NCBI GenBank assembly: GCA_963989385.1 | Contig: OZ022515.1 | Span: 6,976,803 to 7,040,802 of the forward strand | Length of the DNA stretch: 64,000 nt | DNA from: Ctena decussata | Taxonomy: Eukaryota; Mollusca; Bivalvia; Lucinida; Lucinidae | Direction of reading: 5' to 3' | Shown: piece by piece, positions 1-11,553 of the stretch | How the letters are laid out: the number at the start of each line of letters is the position of its first letter | Numbering within the stretch: the first letter of the stretch is position 1 | Notes under the pieces: generated by a model | What the model was told of the DNA's origin: nothing | Databases searched by the model: none | What the model saw: only the letters and a program-made list of their open reading frames with translations | Program-made: the position numbers and the translations under genes

Positions 1-296
1 CAACCCATGCATTAACAGTGGAATTCACGCACAATTCGAACATTATTTTAGGCATGCTCATAATCGCAGTGCGGGCCGTAATGTTTTTAAGACGTCACGC
101 TCGAACAACTTTCCTAGGACATGGCAAATGTTAATGCAAGAAACCATTTTTTATGATCCCAATAAGCAACTAAATCAGCATGACATAAGAACTTAACGGG
201 TAAGCTGGCTAAGCAATTATCAGGAATGCACTCATCTGCTTAGGAAATGATTAGCGGAGGAAGTTGAGATAACAAGTAAATGTAAAGGTAACATAG

Positions 297-546
297 CCTA
301 GTGGCCGTAGGGGCAGTGCTGGACAGAGGCCCTGTATCTTGGGCACATCATTTTAAAGGCGGAGCCCATCTCCCTTTTTTTACTGTCCTACTGTCCTATC
401 CTTTCCTGATTCGAAACAGATACCGATTTACTGCTGGGTTGACAGAGAGAGTTCTCCAGTGCTAGATGGCCCAACCTGGGTTTGAACCCCAGACCTTCTG
501 CACCCTACTGAATCTTTTATCCGTTCGACCACTACACCGATCCCGG
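297..546 (-). repeat. tRNA-derived SINE-like element, minus strand
   Basis: Read on the minus strand, the segment starts near 546 with a tRNA-like A-box region (GTGTAGTGGTCGAACGG) and has a B-box-like GGGGTTCAAACCC about 40 bases on, as in a tRNA-headed SINE. The body then continues to about 297. No cloverleaf can be completed, so it is not a tRNA gene. The 3' boundary is uncertain. Confidence 0.5.
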
Positions 547-2130
547 AGATATTGTACTGAATTTAATGGGAGTAGAGTTAATTTGTTGGTTGATTCTGTC
601 CAGACTTAAGTGTCAAATCAGCAATACTGCAGTCATGTTGCTCTGTCTCCCCTGGGAGGTGGAGAGAGTGGGAAAAAAAAGAATGTTCGGATACACTTAA
701 GGAAACATAAAAAGTACTTTGACCTTCTACTTAAAATAAAAGCAGGCCCTTACCCAACTACAACCCAATTTGTTAGGGTTCCCCAACACTGACAGCTACC
801 CAGCATCAGCTCCAAACCCAACCGCCCTCCAGTAGGACAAAAGTGTTATCTATCATAATGGTCTATAATCTGAGTTGTCTCCAGCAGGGAACAGAGCCAA
901 CAAAATTGTCCTGTGAGACACTTGCCTGGCTAGTACATTTTTGTTGGCTGGTTAATTCATGTTAAGATGCTTTCAGGTGGTAGCTAACCATGGATGAACC
1001 TAATGTGCATGTATGTGTTCCAAGTCTTACGTTTAAAGTCAAAATAAACTGTCTCCATCACTAAATAGACTAATACAAGAGTCTCGAATTTTTTTCGCTT
1101 TACAGAACTGAGTTTTGGTGACAAGACAGTGTGTTCTGTCTCAGAAATATTTGTTGAGAAATTTACAGCACAGAGTTATCTTATGACAAACTATGCTATT
1201 TTGCCATGTCATGATAAATGATGGAAATCAGAGGATCAGAAAAAGTAAATTGACATTTTCCTATGTGCTCAAACAAAAAACTGTTTGATGTCGGAAAACT
1301 GAGTTGGGGCCCTGTAAGACTAAATGACAGATTCATGAGCCATGAGACATCATTTTTGTTCAGGATGGTATCTCTGAGTTAGAAAATAATTTCAGCATTT
1401 TATCACAGACAGGTTGCTGTGAATAAAGTTTGGACCGAAATTATACAATTCCATAACTTTCAGTTATTCATATTACCCTGATCAACTTCCACAATTCCCT
1501 GAATATACTGCAAAATGGCAAATTTCCCTTCTCTAGACAAATATCCACAACTCATGTGGGATATTTACAAACTACATAGATCTGTTTTGGGATGTCAAAA
1601 CTGTAGAAAAGTCTACTTAAGAAAAAAAATATAACGTTACGACAGGGTTGCGTTCGACCCTCGACTTACACTAAATAAAAGGTTGCAGGGTCTGTGATAT
1701 TTCAAATTTCGCTGTTTCCGCGAACTTTGACAAACATCTAAGATAAAAGACTTCTTAGCTTTGCCGACATGACAGAAAAAAAAAACAAAAGAATATCTTT
1801 TTAAGGATTATTTTTAGACGGCGCTGCAACGAAAACCATCAAGCATCCGCTGCAAAATTTACCTCATTACAGGCGTTTGATGACTGAATGTGATGTTATG
1901 TCACTTTAAAAATGCGCTTGCGCAAATGTTATCAGGCGTACTTTTAGATGATATCTGCAGGCGATTGGCCACATACTGACATTTGCTGTGATAATGATCG
2001 GTAAAATGACTTCACTGACCTATGTCATAATTCATTCGCACCGTCATCAAGTTCGAACAAAACTGCCTTTTCTTTTTACTTATTTGACTTCTTTTCGCAA
2101 GTTAAATCTTATAGTGATGCATGATAAATA
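547..2130. other. No gene seen
   Basis: AT-rich sequence with only short random open frames. I see no splice-flanked exon, tandem repeat or long inverted repeat. It lies downstream of the 3' end of the minus-strand receptor gene and would be its 3' flank or a further intron. Confidence 0.5.
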
Positions 2131-2135
2131 GAAAA

Positions 2136-2283
2136 CAATGGTATTGTCTTTTGATATCAAGGTTATCAGTATCGACCAGAAACACGTCGGACTGGCTGAA
2201 AAAGCCTCACCATTCCTACGCTGTTTCTGGTCTAATCTGATAAATTTAATATTTAAAGACACTATTGTGGTATTCTCCAGGTA
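2136..2283. mobile_element. Foldback MITE-like palindrome beside the receptor stop codon
   Basis: Two ~50-base arms are imperfect inverted copies sharing TTATCAG...GACCAGAAAC, separated by ~35 bases, so the strand folds back on itself. The right arm ends about 10 bases from the stop codon of the receptor exon (2,294-2,296). Size and shape fit a small non-autonomous DNA transposon. No superfamily can be named and no target duplication is evident. Confidence 0.55.
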
Positions 2284-2293
2284 CCGCTCTAGT

Positions 2294-3064
2294 CTACATA
2301 TTACAATTAACATTGATTAAAGAGAGCACAAAGAGTTGAGTCAGCAACATTTGTACACTCATTTTGTCATTAGATGGCGGAGCGTGATTCAGTGACATCG
2401 CGGAAATATAATGATCCAAACATACAGACACTCCCATCGCGTTTTGGTCTGCCCCACTGCCCATAAAGAAGGAGATGAAGATATCCTTCATTTTGTTTTC
2501 TGTATGAGAAAATAGTTTAAGTTCCGTATAATTAAGCTGTAGTCGTGGACAAGTGATATCCTCAAACGATAATGTTTTTTTCGGGTCACAGTTGCTGGGA
2601 TTGTAATAAAATACCGTTGGTAATCTATACCATCTATATACAGTAGAGGGTTGTTTGTCAGAACGAACTAATAAAGTTAGAACGATTGTACGATTGACAT
2701 GTATCTCAATCACTTTGCCTCGCATATCTGCCACTTTTGCCAAGGCCAAACCATAGTCACACTCTGAATTGAATTTAAAAGTAACGACAAGAATTAGAGT
2801 CGAATTTGAGTTTACATCCATATCAATTATCTTTTGACAAACCTCGCAGTTTGAGTTAATGTCTGCTAACTTTATAAACCGTGCATAAATCCGGCTCCAT
2901 ATTGTGTCTTGTTCTTGAAAAGTGATTAGACTTGTTTGATTCCATATCATGTCGAGGTAAAACTGTACGTTGACAACAAAGCCGTTCATCTTCGATACCA
3001 GCTGTTTACATCTACCATAAAACGGAGCTGTTCCAACTGGGCACCACAATTTTCGACAGAGTCC
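2294..3064 (-). CDS. Exon 2 of bivalve receptor-type ectodomain protein
   Basis: Codes for about 256 residues starting GLCRKLWCPVGTAPF. The exon begins right after a good acceptor (pyrimidine-rich stretch then TTTTACAG at 3,065-3,066) and in phase 0, matching the phase-0 donor of the exon at 12,516-11,554. The protein is extracellular in character: several NxS/T sites, a CxxC pair (CEVCQK) and alternating beta-like hydrophobics. From family knowledge, the CRKLxCPxGT motif is typical of orphan receptors expanded in bivalves, where it lies between the cysteine modules and seven membrane helices. Here the frame stops (TAG at 2,294) after one weakly hydrophobic stretch, VQMLLTQLFVLSLINV, which may be the start of helix 1. 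No seven-helix exon is visible at 1-2,293 and no strong donor precedes the stop. It could be a truncated gene, a soluble form, or a missed splice. Confidence 0.65.
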   Translation of the reverse strand, partial: GLCRKLWCPVGTAPFYGRCKQLVSKMNGFVVNVQFYLDMIWNQTSLITFQEQDTIWSRIYARFIKLADINSNCEVCQKIIDMDVNSNSTLILVVTFKFNSECDYGLALAKVADMRGKVIEIHVNRTIVLTLLVRSDKQPSTVYRWYRLPTVFYYNPSNCDPKKTLSFEDITCPRLQLNYTELKLFSHTENKMKDIFISFFMGSGADQNAMGVSVCLDHYISAMSLNHAPPSNDKMSVQMLLTQLFVLSLINVNCNM

Positions 3065-3439
3065 CTGTAAAATATGTAGGAATAACAGCACTGGGGTAAC
3101 TAAAATTTCTACCTGAGCTGTCGGCAGACCCGGTACTAAGAAAATTTGCCGTTGATGAAGAATTTGGTCGTAAGTAAATGTATTACCAGTTACGGTAAAT
3201 GATATTACTATTCATCTACGTCGGCCAAGCTGATACTGCTGTCGATTGTGTCAGTCGACAGAAGTTTGTCATTTATGTTTACTTATTGACTCGGTAGACA
3301 CCTCAGATAGAGAAACTGGCAATACGTCGGTAACCAGAGGCTTAAATAACCAAATTAGTACATGAGAATTACAATCTGCTCTGCTGGTGGCTTAATGGTA
3401 TACATATAAACAGAAGCGACAATTTATAAGTAAACTGCT

Positions 3440-3775
3440 AACTCTGTGCATCTAAGTTCATCAACAGAAATTGCGATAGTTCCCCATATCTGTGTTATTG
3501 TGTAACATTTCATCAACACAAAATCGCGATAGTTTCAAATACCGTTAAATACCAGTCTACCACGCTCGACAGATTTTACTTCTAAACTGTCGAGCTGACC
3601 ATGAGCATTTGAGTTGTTTATTTATCAGGTTTAACCGCCGATTGCTTGGGAAAGTGAAGTACTGGCATACGAAAAATGTGAAACTGTTAAGATTTTGTGT
3701 TGATGAAATAACAGATACGGGAAAAGAAAACTGTCGCGACTTTATGTTGATGCGATTCTCCCCTAGACAGCAGGC
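3440..3775. repeat. Imperfect foldback repeat
   Basis: The segment around 3,450-3,540 (motifs TTTCATCAACACAAAATC and GCGATAGTT) reappears inverted around 3,685-3,760 (GATTTTGTGTTGATGAAAT). The arms are interrupted by small indels, so this is probably an old MITE. Open frames on both strands here are a side effect of the palindrome, not genes. Confidence 0.45.
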
Positions 3776-4271
3776 CACATTTTGGAAGGGCTTGCAAATA
3801 GACAGCAAAACACAAAGTCCCATAAGTGTCGTTTGCCTGTATGGAAATGCAAACAGTCGCTATTTTCCGCAACGATTGGTAGTGTTTCACGCGGGTTAAG
3901 CTATAATTTTTCATTCGGATCAGTTTGCCAGGCATTTGCTGAAGCTCTGTTTGTCATCTCTATCCAAACCGAAGATAATACCTTTAAGTAAAATCAAATC
4001 ACACATCCCGCCCTCAAACCAATCAGGGAAAGAAGCAACCACACAAGTTGACAACAGTTCATGAAAGACACGGACGGTTAGTTGAATGAACAGATCCTTC
4101 CTGAACAGGTTGTCACTCAGATATCATAATTGAAAACAACAGCAACTTCTAATAAGACCAAAAAGAAAGCGTAATGGGCAGTTATCCAGGTGACAATATT
4201 GCTCGAGACCATAGATACGCGGACATAACAATATGTGTTAGTTACGAACCACAAAAGAAGTACCCCCTTGG

Positions 4272-4513
4272 AACAGTCAGTAATAGATTACTGAGGAGAG
4301 CTGACCTAGTTTAACTGGATCCCAACTCGCCCTTTCATTTTGCAGTTGTGACTAACATTTAATTAGCTCTTTGGGTCTTCATGACGGTTTGAATGGTCAG
4401 TAATAGATTACTGAGGAGAGTTGAACTGGTTTTACTGGATCCTAACCCTCGCACTTTAATTCTGCAGTGATGCAAAACATTTAGTTAGATCTTTGCTCTC
4501 CATAAGGATTTCC
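4272..4513. repeat. Two-copy tandem repeat, ~122 bp
   Basis: Both copies contain GTCAGTAATAGATTACTGAG followed by similar sequence through GGATCC and TTTAGTTAG-like stretches. The first copy starts about 4,272 and the second about 4,394. The first 40 bases are well conserved and the rest is more diverged. The element itself includes the small palindrome AGTAATAGATTACT. Confidence 0.6.
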
Positions 4514-4732
4514 TAAACCATCAATGAATCACCACAGGAAACAAACAAATCACGGATAAGACCTATGATAAATCAAAAGTAAAGACTCGACAGAAACAAC
4601 TTTATGCGACACCTGGACATTTCTTGTGTGTCAAACAACACTTATATACTGGAAAAAAACGAAAACTACAAGTGGAATCCCAAAGGACCAAACAACAGAC
4701 ACGACAAACTTTGCCCCCAACCAATTAGAATA

Positions 4733-5616
4733 CGAGGGGCGTTCGAAAAGTAATGCAAATGACGTAATTTCTCGGTAACCAATATAAATACAGAACCTCA
4801 GATTGCAAAAACACATAAAGCTATGATATGCGAAGGAAAGTCTGCGAACACGGCGTATTTTTATAAAAGGGCGCATTTGTATCTTCTTTGAAAGAGGTAT
4901 ACCCTAAAGACACTGCAGAATTTGAGTTTAGTAGGCCGATATTTATATATCGTCAGTCTTTGATTTGTTTTAGTTTTGCTACTTAAAGACTATGCCCAGG
5001 CAATGTTTTCCTGTAAATATCGCGGAAATTATTTTTAATCTGGGTTCCATACTGGCCCGGGAATATGGATCATGTAGTAGCCAATACCCCATTTCTACCA
5101 AAATTTAAATGATTTTGTAATGAAAACAAGTGTATTAGCATTCAAAATCTTGTCAGCAAGAGCATTTACATGGGTCAACGAAAACATGTCAATATATTCA
5201 AATTAATGCCAAAAACGAAGCCTCTACAAGCTTTTAAAATGACGTTAACGTATATTTCAATAACGTCATAAGAATTGCGCATTGCTTTGCCAGGAATTAG
5301 CCACCCTTCTAACTTTTTTATGAATATTGTAGGCAACAATGGACAAGCAACTGACAAAGATTAATTTTGTATTTGCAATGATATTTGACTTGAATGTCCA
5401 ACACTGAAAAGATTTTACACATGAAATTAGACCAGTGGTATGACAGGGGCCTAATAAAATGCGTTGTACGTCAATATGGAAAGGTGTCTTTGTACAGTGT
5501 TTGGTATCATTGTAAAGGCAAAATGTAGTGTTGTTAGCATATGCATAGCATTTGTACCCAGTATTCCCCTAAACCAAGTTATGAGGCCATTAGCATTACT
5601 TTTCGAACGCCCCTCG
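4733..5616. mobile_element. Non-autonomous mariner-type element with TA duplication
   Basis: Terminal inverted repeats CGAGGGGCGTTCGAAAAGTA at 4,733 and its reverse complement ending at 5,616 are flanked on both sides by TA (4,731-4,732 and 5,617-5,618), the target duplication of Tc1/mariner elements. The terminal motif is typical of mariner termini. The 884-bp interior has no transposase frame, so this is a deletion derivative or MITE. It lies in the receptor intron. Confidence 0.8.
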
Positions 5617-5695
5617 TATATAGCTTTATTTTGGGTCATTTATTTTGATGGCCGACCAACCGGCGTGCTGTTTAGAAAAGAAGCGTAAGTATTAA

Positions 5696-7765
5696 AGCCA
5701 TAGTGCCTTTGTCACGTATTGAGGACTAGGTTTTACTACGTTTTCAAAACGTGATAAAACGGCAGTATACGTAGAAAAACGTAGTGAATAGCTAAATACG
5801 TCGCCTAGTTACGTTTGATTTATAATTTGTAACTCAAACATGGCATTTTGATATACGTAGAGAATACCAAGTAAAACGTAGCAACACGTAGTAAAACGGG
5901 GTCAAAACAGGCCAAAACGAAGCCGAAACGCATAACAACGTACAAAAACATAACAAGAATAACCTAGAGGTCCCTTAAGCCACAGTCTCACTAGTTCTTC
6001 TACGCATTTAAAACGTACCTAAACGGGAATATGCATATAAAACGTAGTGGATACGTATTCTATACGGATATATACAGATACATGCGTGGCCTAGCTACGT
6101 TTGAATTAAAAAAATAAAATCAGCTTAAACGTAAGTGTTCCGAAATACATGTAATTACTTTATGCGTAGTTAAAACGTATTGAAGCATAGTGTAAACGTA
6201 CTAGAACGTAGATAAAACGTTTTAAATACGTAGTCATACATGAAGGTACTGTAAGTACTACTACGGATGATATACGCTTTCCCACGTCTTAGTATATTTT
6301 GTGAAGTTTTATTCTGCGTTTTATTACGATTTAGTATGTTTTGCGATACCTACTCAAACGTCACTATCCTGGATACTACCTAGTAGTACCTAGTAAAACG
6401 TACGAAATCGTAGTAGGTCAGTAAACTGTTCTCATCCCTGCTGAAAGCATGGCACTTATGCCCCAGTCACACACACATTACGGATTGGGCGGATAGTAAT
6501 CCGCAGAATTTGTGGGCTTGGCCTATTTTCTTGATTAATTTACGAATACCGTTATCTATAGATGCGTATGGGTAAGGATAAAAGCGGAGGTCGGCGGTCA
6601 TATATTTTCCCTTTGAATCAATACGATGAGGGATGATTCGAATGTATACGAACTACTTACCTTCCATTACCATTCGGTAAATTTTGATGCGGAAAGATGT
6701 TGTTGATGCTACGGATGGCCCGTTCGTATATGTCTGGTTTTATTCGTAATCATCCGTATCGCCTCTACGGATTGCCTATCCATATCTGTCCAGTGTTATT
6801 CGTAAAGGTCCGTATCGCATCCGCGGAGTCTGTAACTGTCCGTATCTTATATGTAGGGTCCGCAGGATCCGATTCCCAATTTTGAAAATTTTCAAAGTTT
6901 AGGCGCGGACGAGCAAACCGTAAAGATCCGTAACAAAAGGTAACTGAAGGCATTCATCAGCATTTATCCATATATAATCCGTATCTAATCCGTATCTATC
7001 CGTATCTTATCCGTGTCTAATCCGTATACAAACCTATCATTCCGCAGCCTACCCAAAGTTGTGGACTGATTCACAACTGTGGACATTTTCACGCAGATCA
7101 TTACCTTCAATAACGGTTACATGTAGTAACGGGTCTCGTCCGGAGTGTTTTTAAGGACTTTTACCTTCAGATACATTTCTATACGGATAACTTACACTCC
7201 AGTACTGACAGATACGTATTGGTGAGGATAATTGCGAATAGCTAATCTGACTGGGGCATTGGTCCATAACAATACGCAGAACGAGACCCGTATTTAACCG
7301 TAACAATCCGCATGAAACCGTATCTGTCCACAAATTTTGGGTGGACAGCGGAACGATAGGTCGAGATACGGATTAGATTAGACACGGATAAATGCCTTCA
7401 GTGACGGATCATTATGGTTAACTCGTCCGCGCCTGAATATTTAAATTTTTCAAAATTTGGTGGCATACCCTGCGGACCTTGTGAATACCATACGGAAACG
7501 ATACGGATTCGATATGGAGAGAGACCACGCCCACAAATTGTGTGGATTTAAAGTCCGCAACTATCCGGCCAATCCGTAATGTGTGTGTGTGACTGGAGCA
7601 TTAGCCGTTTGATATCCAGGTAATAGGAAGTAAATCGTAGTTAAACGTATTGGAAACAAACTCGAAACATAGTTACAGCTAAACACAGGGTACAGTTTTT
7701 GCCAAACATAGGGCGGGAAACGTAGTTCAACTTAGCCCTCAAAACGTGACAGTGAGACTGGGCCC
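5696..7765. mobile_element. Outer Harbinger-like palindromic element (AAACGTA-rich)
   Basis: The left end (about 5,696: gcc-atagtgcctttgtcacg) pairs with the inverted right end (about 7,765: ggcccagtctcactgtcacg), and both ends are followed by a TACGTTTT/AACGTAGT-rich body. TAA flanks both ends (5,693-5,695 and 7,766-7,768), as in PIF/Harbinger elements. The body is full of AAACGTA variants in both orientations. It is split by a second element at 6,459-7,600. No transposase frame is present. Confidence 0.6.
6459..7600. mobile_element. Inner palindromic element nested in the previous one, TTA duplication
   Basis: The left end TGCCCCAGTCACACACACAT and the right end, which reads TGCTCCAGTCACACACACAC when inverted, form long arms that continue inward through TTACGGATTGG, the AATTTGTGGGC motif, GGCGCGGACGAG and the CCGTATCT repeats. 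Exact TTA flanks both ends (6,456-6,458; 7,601-7,603). The interior has many (T)CCGTATC / GATACGG copies. The size of 1.14 kb, the TTA duplication and the absence of any open frame fit a Harbinger-type MITE. Confidence 0.75.
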
Positions 7766-8399
7766 TAACCGTGACTGAATTTACGATTTAACATGCAGAC
7801 TGCAGGATTACATTAGTTATATCCAGTACGTTTCTAACGTAATATCATTTTTGACGCCATTATCGATTGTTAGGTTTTTATGATCATACTAAGACAGATG
7901 GAAATGGCGATATAATGGTATTTTTGATGTTCACTTGTTACTGTAACGCCAATGATTGGAGCCAGAGTTAAACGTTGAAACCAATGGTCACTATAGAAAT
8001 ACTTCTTAATCCGCTTATGACTGAGAAGACATACTCACAAAAGTTTTGTCCGTATTGGGCGACATTATAGGGATCAGAACAGTCAGCGAGCACATCATAG
8101 GCTCTTTTATCCCTCCAGCATCTACGTTTTGCTATTTAATGATTTTCTTTTATTTTTTAGTGGGGGGGGGTGTATGCACAAAGACCATCATGATGTGTAC
8201 ATCCTCATAGAGAAAAATAACCTAAAATTCATGCCTAACTGATATTCAGACCAGATGTTTTAGCCATCCCCTAATTATCTGGACACTGCAGGTATCAGCT
8301 ACACATGCTCTGTGAACTCCTTTTTCTGATAACTCTAGTTCCCGGTTAATAATACAGGTGAGTAAAGCTTATAGTATTTTTATCAGTAGTGCTATAGCA

Positions 8400-8890
8400 T
8401 TGAGTACTCGAGTACCACAAAGATTGTTCATATGGTGACCTTGGGTTGACCGTGATCCATTTTTACGGGACGGTCAAGTATGGGTAAATGTTAAAACATT
8501 AGATTTCCTGGAAAGTTTTGAAAATTTGTCCAAAGATTGTTCAAATGATGACCGTGCGTTGACTTTATATTTCTTATGGCATGGTCAAATTTGCTTTCTG
8601 GTGCTTTTATATGGTAAGATGCCTAAATAAATCAGTTCATGGAAGTTGTAGAATATTAAAGTGCAGAAGCCAATGAAGTTCATGAATACAGTCAAATAAA
8701 TGAGTACATGTACATCGAAATGTTTCAGCTATAGAGGCCAATGCCATTCGCAGACTTTTAACAAATGTATCTCATATTTTGACAGGTTCACACTATCAGT
8801 TTGCTCAAAATGATGACCTTAGATTGATGTTCGACCTTTTTACTCAGCTGAGCGATTCAGGGCTTCATGGATGGCCCTCTTCTTAATTTT
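8400..8890 (+). mobile_element. HINE-like element, degraded
   Basis: Three diverged repeats (CAAAGATTGTTC-ATATGGTGACC at ~8,413, ~8,532 and a weaker one at ~8,790) are followed by CTCAGCTGAGCGATTCAGGG, a CTTCATGGATGG loop and CCCTCTT. That ending is the characteristic 3' hairpin of tandem-repeat Helitron-associated elements in mollusc genomes. The 5' end is not visible. Confidence 0.5.
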
Positions 8891-10934
8891 TTCAATGCAT
8901 TGCCAATTCATCTTCTACTATTTCTTTTGATATATTATTGCCTGCCTCTCTGCATCAGCTCCCTGTCTAAGGACAGTGACCTGGCCCATACTGTTCCACG
9001 ACGACACCTTAGATCATGTATACAAGTCAGCTGTGTATACGTCTAGGACTATGGCCGCTGCGCATGCATTGCAAAACTAAGGTCATCTGTAAAATGGAAA
9101 ACTACCCATAACAAACAGAAGATAGACAGAAATTTACTGGTGCTATTTTGGCTGAATGACAGCTATAAAGTCATATAAAACTGGCGAACTTTAATCCGAT
9201 TTGCAAGAATATTCACGCACTCAATATGCGGACTAGAAATTATCGACCCAGTTGCATTCTATAGTAACCAGTTAAATCATTGGGTTTAAGGTAAACAAAC
9301 CACGCCGAAAGGAAGCCCTCAATCAGCAATGTCAGGAATGCCGCACCTGTAGATAACGGAACGGATAAGTGATACCGCCTTCATGACAACACCTCTCACA
9401 AGATTGTGCAGTTACTGCTTTGATTGACGCAGAGTGAATGCACCAACTGCAGACTTGTATACAGGCGGCATCTATACCGCTTCATTACTGATCAGTGATC
9501 AGTTAGATCAAATCATGATCTTTTGAGTTAAATGGACATGGTAACAGAAAGCTCTCAATCGACAATACTAAGGTGAATAAGACAAAACCCTAGGTACACA
9601 GAAACAAGACACAAACATTTTAAGAAGACAAAAACTTGTATAAGTACAACGGAGCACCAAAAATGTTTAGAGCACACCAACAAGCCTTACTTGAGTGTAT
9701 GACGCAGAATGGAAGCACCAACTGAAAGCTGGAATACAGTATGACTCAAGCGATGTGACATTTTTTATTAAAAACATCGGGGTGCCAAGTTGATATCCAA
9801 AGACTTCATATGTTAATATGTGGTTCATCTCTTGAAATGGAGGTATCTACAAACACGAATAAATAAAGTAGCAAATGTTTATAGCAGGCGACTTTATTTG
9901 GGATTAACATATCTAAGAGTTTACATCAAAGGACATTAGGACGCTAGAATTTATGCTTTTGCACTTAGTTGAACTAACTGCTGCATACGAAACATTGATT
10001 AATGCTAAAATGGAGTATATCATCTTTTTAACACCCTCATCTTTAAACTCAGAAATAAAAGGTTAAGTAGGTCTAGAGAACAGCAGCTAGATGGATCTGT
10101 AGGCTATGGCGCAATACAACTTGTAGTGAAACGCTTGATGAGCTGGAGTGGCCATCTCTGGAGGCTCGTTGGGAGCAGTCCTATTTAATAGTCTTCTTCA
10201 ATATACATTCTGGTGCCGTGTATCATGACAAGGATAAATGTCTAACCCAAGATACATGACTGATGCAAATGTGAGCGCAAAACAGCTCTCAGTATCGTAG
10301 ATATTCATTTTCTGTAGGACAATTGTGCAGTGGAATAGCCTCTTTTTTCTGTTGATGCAGTAGCATGGCAAAGGCATTCTACCAATAATAAAAGCTAAAC
10401 GGTCGCCAGCTTTTTGAAATAGCTATTACTTGTTTCTATAGTAGCCATTGGACTCAATTTTTAATCTGGGTCCAATCATCGGCCTTACAATAACAATTGA
10501 ACATAATAATAGACCAATATATCGATCGTGTTTTGATCCATCAGTCAAAACATGTTCACAAATCACAAGTAATAAATTACATCATCCAGGGTGGCCTCGG
10601 AGCGCGCGCAGGATTTGGGTTTTAAGAGTCGCCTATACGACTTACGTGCATATGCACAAGAGCTGTTTTCAATGGAATAATGCACCATCTTCTAATATAA
10701 ATACTTACTGTGTTAATTTTGAATGGGTACCATTTCAGGGAAAACATTTTTATCATATGACGTCGCATCTGAGAGTGTAATAAAGCCATGCATTAAAAAC
10801 GATAATCCACTAGTGGATTAAATATGCAAATTACGTCGTAACGTTATACGTTGACGTCCATTAAAACGTCGCGTTTTCTAATGGCGAAATCGTGACGTTT
10901 TAGTGCAAAATTTGCTAATAAAATTCGGTTTTAG

Positions 10935-11110
10935 TGTCATATGATAAATAGAATCTTGCATTCGTGCTCCTGTATTATTGAATTTATTAAACTCGTTGGT
11001 GAAAACGATAAGATGCTCGGCAGAGCCTCGCATCTTATCTTTTCCCCAACTCCTTTAATAAATTCAATAATACATGAGCTCTCATGTAAGATCCTCTATA
11101 TAATTCTTTA
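10935..11110. mobile_element. Short palindromic MITE-like element
   Basis: Arms TGTATTATTGAATTTATTAA at about 10,970 and its inverse at about 11,050-11,070 flank a GATAAGATGC...GCATCTTATC stem. The strand folds almost completely over about 130 bases. No coding potential. It lies in the receptor intron, about 450 bases from the exon 1 donor. Confidence 0.65.
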
Positions 11111-11553
11111 TTGCCTCTCCTCTTCAGAGAGGTCAACTCTTAAAAAACTTGCCCCTAGGATGCAGATTGCATGAACTTTTTTTTTCTTCTGAAACTCCTT
11201 TTGGAACTAGTATTGTCGCCTCGGAAGGCAAATAGGTAGTCACAAAAGTTATTCCATGTGTTAAGACATGGCAGGAAAACTACTGTGTATATTTTAATGA
11301 CTTCGCTCCTAGCCAAAGTACATGAGGATTTCTAAGGCCAAATGAGTGACAATCCTTCAGGATGTTACGTAATATTTTTTTAATATTGCGACAGATAGGG
11401 TTGAGCAAACAGCGCAGTCCGAGACCAGGCATACGTCCATCTACATATTTCAAACGCATAACTGCTTTGTAAAACAAAAGTGATTTATCTTTAGGAAAAT
11501 GATTATGCATTTTAATTGTCTAATTGTTATAATTATTCGGTCTCCCTTCTTAC

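Larger units (their letters stand above)
3067..11551 (-). other. 8.5 kb intron of the receptor gene, filled with transposons
   Basis: Bounded by donor ATG|GTAAGA (GT at 11,553-11,552) and acceptor TTTTACAG (AG at 3,066-3,065) on the minus strand, both in phase 0. The protein reads across the join as DEIFDKFM-GLCRKLWCP, which fits the usual spacing of these receptors. The intron is inferred; an extra small exon cannot be excluded. Stretches 7,769-8,400 and 8,890-10,440 hold no feature I can support beyond short partial repeats. Confidence 0.6.

Noticed and set aside
10448..10780. 110-codon plus-strand frame in the receptor intron
   Set aside because: No recognisable domain, opposite strand to the gene, no splice or promoter support.
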